From the NCBI GenBank assembly GCA_016790575.1, contig JAEUOU010000002.1, positions 1 to 64,000 on the forward strand: 64,000 nt of DNA, written 5' to 3'. The stretch is from Burkholderiaceae bacterium. GTDB lineage: Bacteria; Pseudomonadota; Gammaproteobacteria; Burkholderiales; Burkholderiaceae_C. Shown in pieces: positions 20,894-28,903 of this stretch; position 1 is the first letter of the stretch; each line of letters starts with the position of its first letter. The position numbers and the translations under genes were made by a program. The notes below the pieces were generated by a model. The model saw only the letters and a program-made list of their open reading frames with translations, was not told where the DNA came from and ran no database searches.

Positions 20894-21528
20894 CACCGAC
20901 TTCTGTCGAGACATTTTTTGCCACACTGCGGGCCGCCAATCCGCAGCCGGTTACCGAACTGGAGTACACCAGCGTCTTTGAGCTGCTGACCGCCGTGCTC
21001 TTGTCGGCCCAGGCCACCGATGTGGGGGTAAACAAGGCCACGCGACGCCTTTTTCCGGTGGCCAACACCCCCCGTAAACTGCTGGAACTGGGCCTTGACG
21101 GTCTGGAGCACCACATCCGCACGATCGGCCTGTACCGCAGCAAGGCACGGCATCTGTTGCAAACCTGCCGCATTCTGGTCGATCAGCATGGCGGCGAGGT
21201 ACCGCGGACCCGCGAGGCTCTGGAGGCGCTGCCCGGCGTCGGTCGCAAAACCGCCAACGTGGTGCTCAACGTCGCGTTCGGCCAACCGACGATGGCCGTG
21301 GACACCCATATATTTCGTGTGAGCAACCGAACTGGCCTGGCGCCCGGGGCGACGCCACTGGCGGTAGAGCACCAACTGATGCAACGGGTGCCGCCAGCGT
21401 ACCGGGTGGACGCCCACCATTGGCTGATCCTGCACGGCCGCTATGTCTGCCAGGCCCGCAAACCCCGCTGCTGGGAATGTGCGGTTGCAAGGACCTGCGA
21501 TTTCCGTACCAAGACGCCCGCGCCCTGA
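20890..21528 (+). CDS. nth: Endonuclease III, DNA glycosylase/AP lyase
   Basis: Base-excision repair enzyme removing oxidised pyrimidines. 212 residues. The helix-hairpin-helix is LPGVGRKTANVVL with the catalytic lysine, the catalytic aspartate lies in AVDTHIFRV, and the C-terminal [4Fe-4S] cysteines have the exact C-x6-C-x2-C-x5-C spacing (CQARKPRCWECAVARTC). The start overlaps the stop of the upstream BLUF-like gene. Confidence 0.97.
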   Translation: MTPTSVETFFATLRAANPQPVTELEYTSVFELLTAVLLSAQATDVGVNKATRRLFPVANTPRKLLELGLDGLEHHIRTIGLYRSKARHLLQTCRILVDQHGGEVPRTREALEALPGVGRKTANVVLNVAFGQPTMAVDTHIFRVSNRTGLAPGATPLAVEHQLMQRVPPAYRVDAHHWLILHGRYVCQARKPRCWECAVARTCDFRTKTPAP

Positions 21529-21583
21529 GCCTCGCCGGCACTGGGGGGCGCCTCCGCGAAGATCGTCCGATGGACCTGGCCCC

Positions 21584-22501
21584 TCAGGCCAGATGCACCT
21601 CACCGCGCATGGTCAGCCGCCGCTCGTGATCACAGGCCCAGACCACCACCGAGCGGCCATCCGCAGTGGGTTGCGCATTCAGTCCGATCGGGTGCCCGTC
21701 AAAGGTCGGATGGAGCGCCGTGAAGGCAAACCGCGTCACCGACGCCTGGGGGGCATGTCGCTGCACCAGATCGAGCAGCAAGGTGGCAATCAGCGGCCCG
21801 TGCACCACCAGGCCGGCGTAGCCTTCGACCTCGGTCACGTACCGGCGGTCGTAATGAATGCGGTGGCCGTTGAACGTCAGCGCCGAGTAGCGAAACAGCA
21901 GCACATCGTCCGCCAAGACGGTGCGCTGCCAGGCGGCCGCGTCGCCGGCGACCACCGAGTGCGCCGGCGCGACCGTGGGTTGATCCCCCTCCGCGCCCGG
22001 TCCCGGCGATGGCGCTGCCGCCCGGTAGACAATGTCGTGCTCCTCCGTCAGTGCAAGGCCGCCGGTGTTGTGGATGGCATGCCGCACCAGCACAAATACC
22101 AGATCGCCACTGCGCCCGCGCTTGTGGGTGACCGATTCGATCCGAGAATGGCGTTGCACCCGGTCACCGACCCGCAGCGGGTTACCCGGCTGCCACACCA
22201 GGCGACCGCCGGCCCACATGCGCCGCGGCAGCGGCACCGGTGGCAGAAAGCCGCCGCGGCGGGCGTGGCCATCGGGGCCGAGTTCACTGTGCCGGTGCCG
22301 GGGCAGGAAATACAGCCAGTGTCCCAGCGGTGGCACCACATCGCCGTCAGCCGGTGGCGGATCATCCCGATCCAGCGTCGCGGACAGGCCAAGCAGCGGC
22401 GCGGCCGTGATGGTGTCGGTCAGCGTCTCGCATCGGCCCACCCACTCACGCAGGGCGGCCAGTGCTTGCGGACCAGGCAGGTTCGATTGGGCAGATGTCA
22501 T
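21584..22501 (-). CDS. MaoC-like hot-dog acyl-CoA hydratase (mesaconyl-/itaconyl-CoA hydratase type)
   Basis: 305-residue cytoplasmic protein of the FAS1-like dehydratase/MaoC family. The C-terminal hot-dog domain has the hydratase signature FNGHRIHYDRRYV followed by VHGPLIATLLL. The N-terminal domain is the degenerate partner (PLGHWLYFLPRHRHSELG). Relatives hydrate mesaconyl-C4-CoA or itaconyl-CoA; the substrate here is not determined. The ATG at 22501 gives the family's N-terminus; the reading frame stays open upstream through dispersed element copy B, which is not likely to be translated. Confidence 0.85.
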   Translation of the reverse strand: MTSAQSNLPGPQALAALREWVGRCETLTDTITAAPLLGLSATLDRDDPPPADGDVVPPLGHWLYFLPRHRHSELGPDGHARRGGFLPPVPLPRRMWAGGRLVWQPGNPLRVGDRVQRHSRIESVTHKRGRSGDLVFVLVRHAIHNTGGLALTEEHDIVYRAAAPSPGPGAEGDQPTVAPAHSVVAGDAAAWQRTVLADDVLLFRYSALTFNGHRIHYDRRYVTEVEGYAGLVVHGPLIATLLLDLVQRHAPQASVTRFAFTALHPTFDGHPIGLNAQPTADGRSVVVWACDHERRLTMRGEVHLA

Positions 22502-22576
22502 GACCGTGCATCTTCGCCGATACGTGGCGCCAGCGCCGGCCTGTCCCGCGCCAAACCGCCGCCAGCGTCCGGAAGG

Positions 22577-22641
22577 ACTATGTTTTATATAGCAAAAGAA
22601 GACCTTTTTGCGCTGGGTATAGACCGAAAACACCTGAAATC
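22577..22641 (+). repeat. Dispersed palindromic element, copy B
   Basis: Copy of the 65-bp element in the 178-base gap between the hydratase start and the cobC stop. It has the stem ACTAT/ATAG and core GACCTTTTTGCGCTGGGTAT, and ends in CTGAAATC. Its second hairpin is imperfect (AGCAAAA against TTTTTGCGCT). It would lie in the leader of the hydratase mRNA or the end of the cobalamin transcript. Confidence 0.8.
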
Positions 22642-22679
22642 GTGCGCAAAAAGGCAAACCGGGCAACCCGCAGCCCCCG

Positions 22680-23294
22680 CTAACCTTGCAATCCAACAAA
22701 CCGGGTCGCGGGAACCGGCAAGGCAATCCAGCGGCCCCAACCGGGTGTCAATGCCGGCCAGTTGCCGGCCCGGGGCAGTTCGGCCGGCCCGTGGCAACGC
22801 AACCACAGCGCCGCGCGGATCACTCCGGCGTGGGTGATCCAGACCGCGTCACCGCCGCCTGGCGACCGGGTATCGGCATCAGCATGCGCCAGTGCGGGTG
22901 CCACCCGGGTGAGCAGATCGGCAACCGATTCGCCGCCCCCCGGCCGATGCGTCGCGAAGTCGGCCACCCAAGCGTCCAGGTCCGCGCGGGATATGGCGCC
23001 CCAGAGCATTCCTTCCCAGCAGCCAAAGTTCAACTCCTGCAAGCGCGGATCGGTGGTCGCGCGCAAGTCGGGCCGCAAGGCCTGAAGGGCCTGCGCCAAC
23101 GCCCGGGTTCGCCCGGCGGGGGAAACCTGCAAACGCGCGCCTGGCGGCAGCGCCAAGGCCAGGGCCTGCGCGGCACGGCCGGTCTCGGCCCGGTCCGCGG
23201 CCAGATCGGTGCGGCCATAACACCGGCCCTCGGCGCCCAAGGCACGCGCATGGCGCACCAGCCACAGGCGCCGGCCACAAGGTGAACCGTTCAT
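22680..23294 (-). CDS. cobC: Alpha-ribazole phosphatase-type histidine phosphatase
   Basis: 204-residue histidine-phosphatase family protein. The phospho-histidine is in LWLVRHARALG and the second histidine in WITHAGVIRAALWL; the arginine in SPAGRTRALAQAL fits too. By position it is CobC, which dephosphorylates alpha-ribazole phosphate or adenosylcobalamin phosphate in B12 assembly. The start overlaps the cobS stop by four bases (ATGA), the last step of a cobT-cobS-cobC run. The symbol rests on that context. Confidence 0.85.
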   Translation of the reverse strand: MNGSPCGRRLWLVRHARALGAEGRCYGRTDLAADRAETGRAAQALALALPPGARLQVSPAGRTRALAQALQALRPDLRATTDPRLQELNFGCWEGMLWGAISRADLDAWVADFATHRPGGGESVADLLTRVAPALAHADADTRSPGGGDAVWITHAGVIRAALWLRCHGPAELPRAGNWPALTPGWGRWIALPVPATRFVGLQG

Positions 23295-24091
23295 GCCGCC
23301 AGCGCCAGCCCGAGGTAAAAGCCCAGCTCGCTTGCCTGCTGCGTCGCGCCCAGCCCATCCCCCGTGAAGCCGCCCAGTCGACGCTGCAACAAGCGCCACA
23401 CCCAGGCCAGCCCCAGCGCGGCACCCAGCACCGCCGGCAGCCATTGCAGGTCCGGCGCGGTCGACCCGGCCAAGAGGACCGCTGCGAGCCACCACAGCAG
23501 CGCCACGGCCAGACCGCTGGCATCGATGCGATCAGCCAGCGGCTTGCTCTTGGAGGTCGGGGTATCGCCCACATGCTCCAGGGTCGCGATCACCAGCAAG
23601 GGCATGAACCGCGATGTGACATGCGCCGCCAGCAAAGCCCAGGCCACCTGGGTAGCGCCCCAGGCCTGCACCAGCAGGCCCAGCAGCAGAACCTTGGTCA
23701 GCACCGCCAGGACCAGCGCAATGGCGCCGTACGTGCCGATACGCGAGTCTTTCATGATCTCCAGCGCGCGTTCGCGGCTGACATGGCCGCCCAGCGCATC
23801 GGCCGTGTCGGCCAAGCCGTCTTCGTGAAAGGCGCCGGTGAGCCACACGCCAAATGCCGTGCTGAGGACCGCTGCCACCCAGGGCGCTGCCGGCTGCGCC
23901 ACCAGCGCCTGCATGAGCCCCCAGAAGACCAGCGCCACCAGGCCACCCACCACCCAGCCGACACCGGGGAAATGGGCTGCACTGGCGCGCAGCCGGGCTG
24001 GCGAAAAACCGACCCAGTCCGCTAGCCGCCCGGTAATCGGAATACGGGTGAAAAACTGCACCGCAATCAGAAAATGGCGAACAGGTTCCAT
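23291..24091 (-). CDS. cobS: Adenosylcobinamide-GDP ribazoletransferase (cobalamin synthase)
   Basis: Inner-membrane enzyme joining adenosylcobinamide-GDP and alpha-ribazole to give adenosylcobalamin. 266 residues, strongly hydrophobic with several membrane helices. The N-terminal signature FLIAVQFFTRIPI and the metal-binding motif HEDGLADTADALGG are both diagnostic. It lies between cobT and cobC with a 5-base gap and an overlap respectively. Confidence 0.95.
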   Translation of the reverse strand: MEPVRHFLIAVQFFTRIPITGRLADWVGFSPARLRASAAHFPGVGWVVGGLVALVFWGLMQALVAQPAAPWVAAVLSTAFGVWLTGAFHEDGLADTADALGGHVSRERALEIMKDSRIGTYGAIALVLAVLTKVLLLGLLVQAWGATQVAWALLAAHVTSRFMPLLVIATLEHVGDTPTSKSKPLADRIDASGLAVALLWWLAAVLLAGSTAPDLQWLPAVLGAALGLAWVWRLLQRRLGGFTGDGLGATQQASELGFYLGLALAA

Positions 24092-24096
24092 GCGCG

Positions 24097-25155
24097 CTAG
24101 GGTAGCGCGGTTTGCGCCGCGTCCTGCCGCGACACGCCGGCCGATTCGAAACTGGCCATTTCGCGCAGGATGGCACAGGCACTCACCAGCAGCGGCCAGG
24201 CCAGCGCAGCGCCGGAACCCTCACCCAGTCGCAGGCCCAGATCGAGCAGCGGCTCGGCCCCGAGGTGGGCCAACATCAGCGCGTGGCCCCGCTCGTCGGA
24301 GCGGTGGGCAAACACACAGCGCTGCAGCACCGCCGGCTGCAACTGGCTGACCACCAGCACGGCAGCACTGGCAATGAACCCGTCGACCACAATCACCCGC
24401 CGTTCTGCCGCAGCCTGCACCACCGCGCCGACCATGGTCGCCAGCTCGAAGCCACCGAACGCTGCCAGCGCCTCCAGCGGGTCCGCCGCGTCGGCATGGC
24501 GCGCGAGCACCGCGCGCAGGATCTCGATCTTGCGATTCACCGCCGGCGTATCGAGCCCGGCACCTGCACCCGTGCAGTCGGCGATGTACAGGCCGGTCAG
24601 CCGGCTCATCAGCAGCGAGGCCGCCGAGGTGTTGGCAATGCCCATCTCGCCCAGAAGCAGTGCGTTACCGGGCAAGCCCGCAACAAGCGCCGCACCGTGC
24701 GCCATGGCGGTGTCACACTGAGCCGCCGTCATGGCCGGTCCGTGCAGCGCGTCGGCGGTGCCCGGGGCCTGCTTGCGGATCAGCAAACCCGGTCGGGGGG
24801 CAAAGTCGTGCCGCACGCCGCAGTCCACCACCGTCAGGCCGATGCCGTGCTGGCGCGCGAGCACACTCACCGCCGCGCCACCGGCCAGGAAGTTCTCCAC
24901 CATCTGCCAGGTCACGTCGCTGGGGTAGGCGGACACGCCGTGGGCCGCCAGACCGTGATCACCGGCGAACACCACCAGTTGCGGATCGCGCAGCACGGGC
25001 GCTTCATCACCCAGAACAAGGCCGATGCGCAAGGCCAGCTTTTCAATCGCACCCAGCGAGCCCACGGGTTTGGTCTTGTTGTCGAGTCGATGCCGCAACC
25101 GGGCCGCCAGCGCAGGTTGCGAAAGGTCATTCAGATACGCGATGGGTAAGGCCAT
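24097..25155 (-). CDS. cobT: Nicotinate-nucleotide-dimethylbenzimidazole phosphoribosyltransferase
   Basis: Cytoplasmic enzyme that makes alpha-ribazole 5'-phosphate for the lower ligand of cobalamin. 352 residues, as expected. Motifs: KTKPVGSLG near the N-terminus, FAGDHGLAAHGVSAYP, GEMGIANTSAASLL, and the C-terminal EGSGAALAWPLL holding the catalytic glutamate. The ATG at 25155 gives the conserved N-terminus; the frame is open further upstream. cobU and an adenosyltransferase gene are not in this window. Confidence 0.95.
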   Translation of the reverse strand: MALPIAYLNDLSQPALAARLRHRLDNKTKPVGSLGAIEKLALRIGLVLGDEAPVLRDPQLVVFAGDHGLAAHGVSAYPSDVTWQMVENFLAGGAAVSVLARQHGIGLTVVDCGVRHDFAPRPGLLIRKQAPGTADALHGPAMTAAQCDTAMAHGAALVAGLPGNALLLGEMGIANTSAASLLMSRLTGLYIADCTGAGAGLDTPAVNRKIEILRAVLARHADAADPLEALAAFGGFELATMVGAVVQAAAERRVIVVDGFIASAAVLVVSQLQPAVLQRCVFAHRSDERGHALMLAHLGAEPLLDLGLRLGEGSGAALAWPLLVSACAILREMASFESAGVSRQDAAQTALP

Positions 25156-25186
25156 GGTCAGGAAAAAGTTCCGGTCCGTCGGGCAG

Positions 25187-25966
25187 TCAGCGCGGCAGAG
25201 CCACCCACTGGCCCTCCAGCGGGTGAATGCGGATGCGTTGCTCAAACACCTGCTCGAGCGCGCGGTGGGTTGCGGGGTCTTCGCAGGCGCCGTGCCAACG
25301 CACCGAACCGCCGGCAACAATCACCAGCGCGTCAGCGCCCAGCGCCATCGTCAGTTCATGCAACACGGTGACCACCGTGCGGCCCTGCGCGACCTGCTGG
25401 CGCACCAGCGCCAGCCAGTCGGCCTGGTGAGGTGGATCCAGGTTGCCCAGTGGTTCGTCCATCAGCAAGACATCGGCCTGCACGGCCAGGGCGCGCGCCA
25501 GCAGGACCCGCTGGCGTTCGCCGCCTGACAACTGCCCGACCGGCCGGTCACGCCAGTCCCAGGCCTGGGTGGCCCGCAATGCCTGCTCGACCACGGCATG
25601 GTCCACGGGTCCGGGACTGGCCAGCCAGGCCAGGTGCGGAAGACGCCCCAGCATCACCAGATCGTAGGTCCGCAGATCGCCCGAGGGAACTTCGCCCTGG
25701 CCCAGCCAGGCCAGCCGGCGACCCCGTTCGCGGCCCCGCCAGTCGGCCAGCGGCCGACCGAGCAGTTCCACCGCACCGCTGCTGGCGACCAGCCCGGCCA
25801 AACCCCGCAGCAGCGTGGACTTGCCGGCGCCGTTCGGGCCGACAACGGCGGTCCATCGCCCGGTCGGCAGTGCCAAGTCAACCCCGTGCAGGATTTCGAC
25901 GCCCCCCAGCCGCACCCGAAGCCCGCGGGCGCAGATCGCCGACGGGCGGCCCGCAAGCGCGGTCAC
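25187..25966 (-). CDS. btuD: Vitamin B12 ABC transporter ATP-binding protein
   Basis: 259-residue ATPase of a BtuCD-type importer. Walker A is GPNGAGKSTLLRGL, the signature LSGGERQRVLLARAL, Walker B VLLMDEPLGNLDP and the H-loop VLHELTMAL. The start is a GTG at 25966 overlapping the btuC stop (GTGA), which indicates translational coupling. Assignment to cobalamin rather than heme or siderophore follows from the riboswitch-led neighbourhood. Confidence 0.9.
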   Translation of the reverse strand: MTALAGRPSAICARGLRVRLGGVEILHGVDLALPTGRWTAVVGPNGAGKSTLLRGLAGLVASSGAVELLGRPLADWRGRERGRRLAWLGQGEVPSGDLRTYDLVMLGRLPHLAWLASPGPVDHAVVEQALRATQAWDWRDRPVGQLSGGERQRVLLARALAVQADVLLMDEPLGNLDPPHQADWLALVRQQVAQGRTVVTVLHELTMALGADALVIVAGGSVRWHGACEDPATHRALEQVFEQRIRIHPLEGQWVALPR

Positions 25967-26979
25967 CTCAGTCCCCCGGACGCCGCACCGCGGCGCATCA
26001 GCCACAACAGGTAACCGCCGCCCAAAATGGCGGTCAGCACACCCACGGGCAACTCCTGCGGCGCCAGCACACCACGCGCAGCAATGTCGGCCGCGAGTAG
26101 CAACACCCCCCCGGTCAGTGCAGACAACAGCAACAAGGGCCCGGCCATGGGCCGGGACAAAGAGCGCACCAGATGGGGTGCCGCCAGGCCGACAAACGCA
26201 ATCAGGCCGGTCTGCGCCACGGCCGCGCCCGTTGCCAGAGCCAGTACCGCCAGCAAGGCCAGGCGCATGGCCGCCAGCGGCAGACCCAGGCTGCGCGCCG
26301 TTGCTTCGCCCAGACTCAGTCCGTCCAGCACCGGGCTGAGCATCCAGCCGGTCAGGACCGCAACCGCCAGACTGACCGCCATGAGGGCGCAACCCGACCA
26401 GCCCACCATGGCGGTGGACCCCAGCATGAAGGCCTGCATGGCCGGCAGCGTCTGGGGTGACAACTGGCTGAGCAATGACGCCAGCGCGCCCAGGACCACG
26501 CCCACCACCACGCCGGCCAGCAGCAGACGCAGGCTGTCGTGGACGCCCTGCGCCAGCGCCAGGGTCATCGCCACCGCCGCCAGTGCGCCTGCGAAGGCGG
26601 CGCCGGTCAGCCCCAGCCCGTGCGGCCCGAATCCGGCGCTCAGCACGCCGCCACCGGCGACGAGCACCACCGCAACCCCCAAGGCCGCGCCCGACGCACT
26701 GCCCAGCATGAACGGATCGGCCAGCGGGTTGCGAAACAGCCCTTGCGCGACCGCGCCTGACAGCCCCAGCAACGCACCGGCAAGCCAGGCGGCCAGCGAA
26801 CGCGGGAGACGAATCTCCCGCACGATCTGCCCCGCCGTGTCGTCTGCCCACAAGGCGGTCCAGTGGCTCGCGCCCGTGCTGCCCACCGCTGCGCCCGCCG
26901 CCAGCAGCGCGCCGCTGGCCAGCAGCAGGGCCGTCGCCAGCAAGGCCGACTGATACCGCGCCGTGCGGGGCTGGGTCAT
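25963..26979 (-). CDS. btuC: Vitamin B12 ABC transporter permease
   Basis: 338-residue FecCD-family inner-membrane permease with about ten hydrophobic helices. Signatures: RLPRSLAAWLAGALLGLSG, the FRNPLADPFMLG coupling-helix region, and GLIAFVGLAAPHLVRSL. It overlaps btuF at its start (ATGA at 26979) and btuD at its end, a tightly coupled btuFCD set. Confidence 0.93.
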   Translation of the reverse strand: MTQPRTARYQSALLATALLLASGALLAAGAAVGSTGASHWTALWADDTAGQIVREIRLPRSLAAWLAGALLGLSGAVAQGLFRNPLADPFMLGSASGAALGVAVVLVAGGGVLSAGFGPHGLGLTGAAFAGALAAVAMTLALAQGVHDSLRLLLAGVVVGVVLGALASLLSQLSPQTLPAMQAFMLGSTAMVGWSGCALMAVSLAVAVLTGWMLSPVLDGLSLGEATARSLGLPLAAMRLALLAVLALATGAAVAQTGLIAFVGLAAPHLVRSLSRPMAGPLLLLSALTGGVLLLAADIAARGVLAPQELPVGVLTAILGGGYLLWLMRRGAASGGLR

Positions 26980-27947
26980 GGCCGCAGCGCCGGCATGGCC
27001 GGCGGCATCGCGCCCGGCGCGACCGTCGGCAGGGTCGGCGCCTTCGACGCCAGGCAAGACGCCAGCAGGCGTGCCGCTTCGGCCAGGCGCGGCCCGGCCC
27101 GCACCAGAACATCCCCCTCTGCCGGCGAGAAAGCACAGACCCGCGCTTCACGCACGGCACGCAATCCGGCCCAGCCCGGGCGGGAGGCCAGGCCCGCAGC
27201 CTGGTCGGCCGCGATCAGGATGACACCGGGGTCGGCACGAACGACAAATTCCGGATTGATCTTCGGAAACGGCCCCAGCGCTGCCGGCACGATGCTTCGC
27301 GCCCCGAGACGTGCGATCAGTTCACCGATGAAGGACGCTTCACCGGCAGCGTACGGACCGCTGCCCACCTCAAAATACACCGTGCCCCCCCGAGAACGCG
27401 GCGGAATGGATTGCGCCGCGTTACCGACACCGGTCTCCAGCCGCACCCAGGCGAGCGTGCCGTCCCGGTCTGACCCGGTGAGCACGCGCGACACCTCCTT
27501 GAGCACCCGGCGTGTATCCGCCAGCGTGCGGGGCTCCAGTGCGATCACGGTAAGGCCCAGCGCCTGCAGCCGCTGCGCCACCCGGCCGGAGCCCGAGGTC
27601 AGCACCAGATCAGGGCGCAGAGCCACGATGGCTTCGATATCCGGATCCAGGCCACCGCCGACCCGTGGCAGACGCGCGATGCTGGCGGGCCACTGGGTGA
27701 ACCGGTCGACGCCGACCAGCCGTGGGCAATGGCCCAGTTCGCAAACGGTTTCGGCCAGCGACGGCAGAAGCGTGACGATACGCTGGGGCGCCGCCATCAC
27801 ATTCACCTGCCGGCCCTGGTCATCGGTGACGACCACCGGGAAAGCCAGCGCCGGCACCATGCTGGCCGCCAACGCCGACACGCCGACCCATCGCGCGCAC
27901 GATCGCCACCACCACCGGGTACCGGAACGGACAAGCCGGACCACCAT
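26976..27947 (-). CDS. btuF: Periplasmic cobalamin-binding protein
   Basis: Solute-binding protein for the BtuCD importer. From the ATG at 27947 it is 323 residues with a basic N-terminus and signal peptide ending near ALAFP. The BtuF fold follows (RIVTLLPSLAETVCELG, LPRVGGGLDPDIEAIVALRPDLVL). A second in-frame ATG at 27983 would add 12 residues (MKRSLFAIVFDV) wholly encoded by dispersed element copy C. No clear Shine-Dalgarno decides between them. Confidence 0.88.
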   Translation of the reverse strand: MVVRLVRSGTRWWWRSCARWVGVSALAASMVPALAFPVVVTDDQGRQVNVMAAPQRIVTLLPSLAETVCELGHCPRLVGVDRFTQWPASIARLPRVGGGLDPDIEAIVALRPDLVLTSGSGRVAQRLQALGLTVIALEPRTLADTRRVLKEVSRVLTGSDRDGTLAWVRLETGVGNAAQSIPPRSRGGTVYFEVGSGPYAAGEASFIGELIARLGARSIVPAALGPFPKINPEFVVRADPGVILIAADQAAGLASRPGWAGLRAVREARVCAFSPAEGDVLVRAGPRLAEAARLLASCLASKAPTLPTVAPGAMPPAMPALRP

Positions 27948-27948
27948 T

Positions 27949-28013
27949 ACATCAAAAACAATAGCAAAAAGAGACCTTTTCATGCTGGGTATCGGGTGAT
28001 TTTTCTCAAAAAA
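27949..28013 (+). repeat. Dispersed palindromic element, copy C
   Basis: Copy of the 65-bp element, core TAGC-N7-GACC then TTTTCATGCTGGGTAT. It occupies the gap between the leaderless BtuF-like gene and btuF and abuts the btuF start. Read on the minus strand it contains an in-frame ATG that could extend btuF. Its stems are weaker than in copies A and G. Confidence 0.75.
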
Positions 28014-28050
28014 TGCCAAAAAGACCTCTGACGACTGGCGCACGCGACCC

Positions 28051-28881
28051 TCAGCCCTGCTGCCGCGCCTGCCAGTCGGCAAACAAGCGGTGCAACTGCT
28101 CGACCCCGTCGGTCAGCGCCGCCGGACCGGGCTGCAGAATGTCGGCAGACTTGATCTCGTACAGGGCGCCCTCACGGACCGCCGCCATGGTCGCCCAGCC
28201 CGCACGGGCGGCCACCCGCTCGGGACGGAATTTCTTGCCGCACCAGGAACCGATGATCAGGTCGGGTTGCCGCCGTATCACCTCCGAGGGGTCCGACAGG
28301 ATGCGGTCGCGGCCCAGCGGCTGACGCGCGAGTTCAGGAAACACATCGTCGCCACCGGCCACGGCGATCAGTTCGGACACCCAGCGAATTGCGGAAATCG
28401 GCGGCTCGTCCCACTCTTCGAAGTACACCCGCGGGCGGCGGGGCCAACCGGCAGCTTCTGCCGCCAGGGCCCGCAGACGCTCGCGGATGGCGGCGATCCG
28501 GGCCAGCCCCTGGGCCCCCTGCCCCACCATGGCGGCGACCTGGGCCATCATCGAAAAAATCTCCTCGATGCTGCGCTGATTGAACACCGTCACCGGCACA
28601 CCCGCACGGATGAGTGCCGCCGCGATATCCGCCTGCAGGTCGGAAAAGCCGAACACGCAGTCGGGTTCCAGCTCCAGGATGCGATCGATCTTCGCACTCA
28701 GGAACGCGCTGACCTTGGGCTTTTCCTGCCGGGCCCGGCGCGGGCGCACCGTGTAGCCGGAGATGCCGACAATGCGCTCTTCCTCGCCGAGCAGATACAA
28801 CCACTCGGTGGTTTCCTCGGTCAGGCAGACGATACGGCGCGGACCGTAGTCGGTCCGCGGTGTGCGCTCGGCGAGGTTCAT
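28051..28881 (-). CDS. BtuF-like cobalamin-binding protein without signal peptide
   Basis: 276-residue protein with the two-lobed BtuF/TroA fold (RIVCLTEETTEWLYLLGEE, DRILELEPDCVFGF, RRQPDLIIGSWCGKKF). It starts MNLAERTPRTDYG with no signal peptide or lipobox, so it should stay in the cytoplasm, unlike the exported BtuF next door. It lies 22 bases downstream of btuB, in the riboswitch-led transcript. It may bind corrinoid inside the cell; this is inferred from fold and position. The ATG at 28881 is the best start; an upstream frame extension runs into btuB. Confidence 0.82.
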   Translation of the reverse strand: MNLAERTPRTDYGPRRIVCLTEETTEWLYLLGEEERIVGISGYTVRPRRARQEKPKVSAFLSAKIDRILELEPDCVFGFSDLQADIAAALIRAGVPVTVFNQRSIEEIFSMMAQVAAMVGQGAQGLARIAAIRERLRALAAEAAGWPRRPRVYFEEWDEPPISAIRWVSELIAVAGGDDVFPELARQPLGRDRILSDPSEVIRRQPDLIIGSWCGKKFRPERVAARAGWATMAAVREGALYEIKSADILQPGPAALTDGVEQLHRLFADWQARQQG

Positions 28882-28903
28882 GATCGCGATCGGCCGGATG
28901 CTG

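Noticed and set aside
22502-22726. Upstream extension of the MaoC-like hydratase frame
   Set aside because: The added residues come from the dispersed element and cobC region and do not resemble the family's N-terminus; ATG 22501 gives the expected start.
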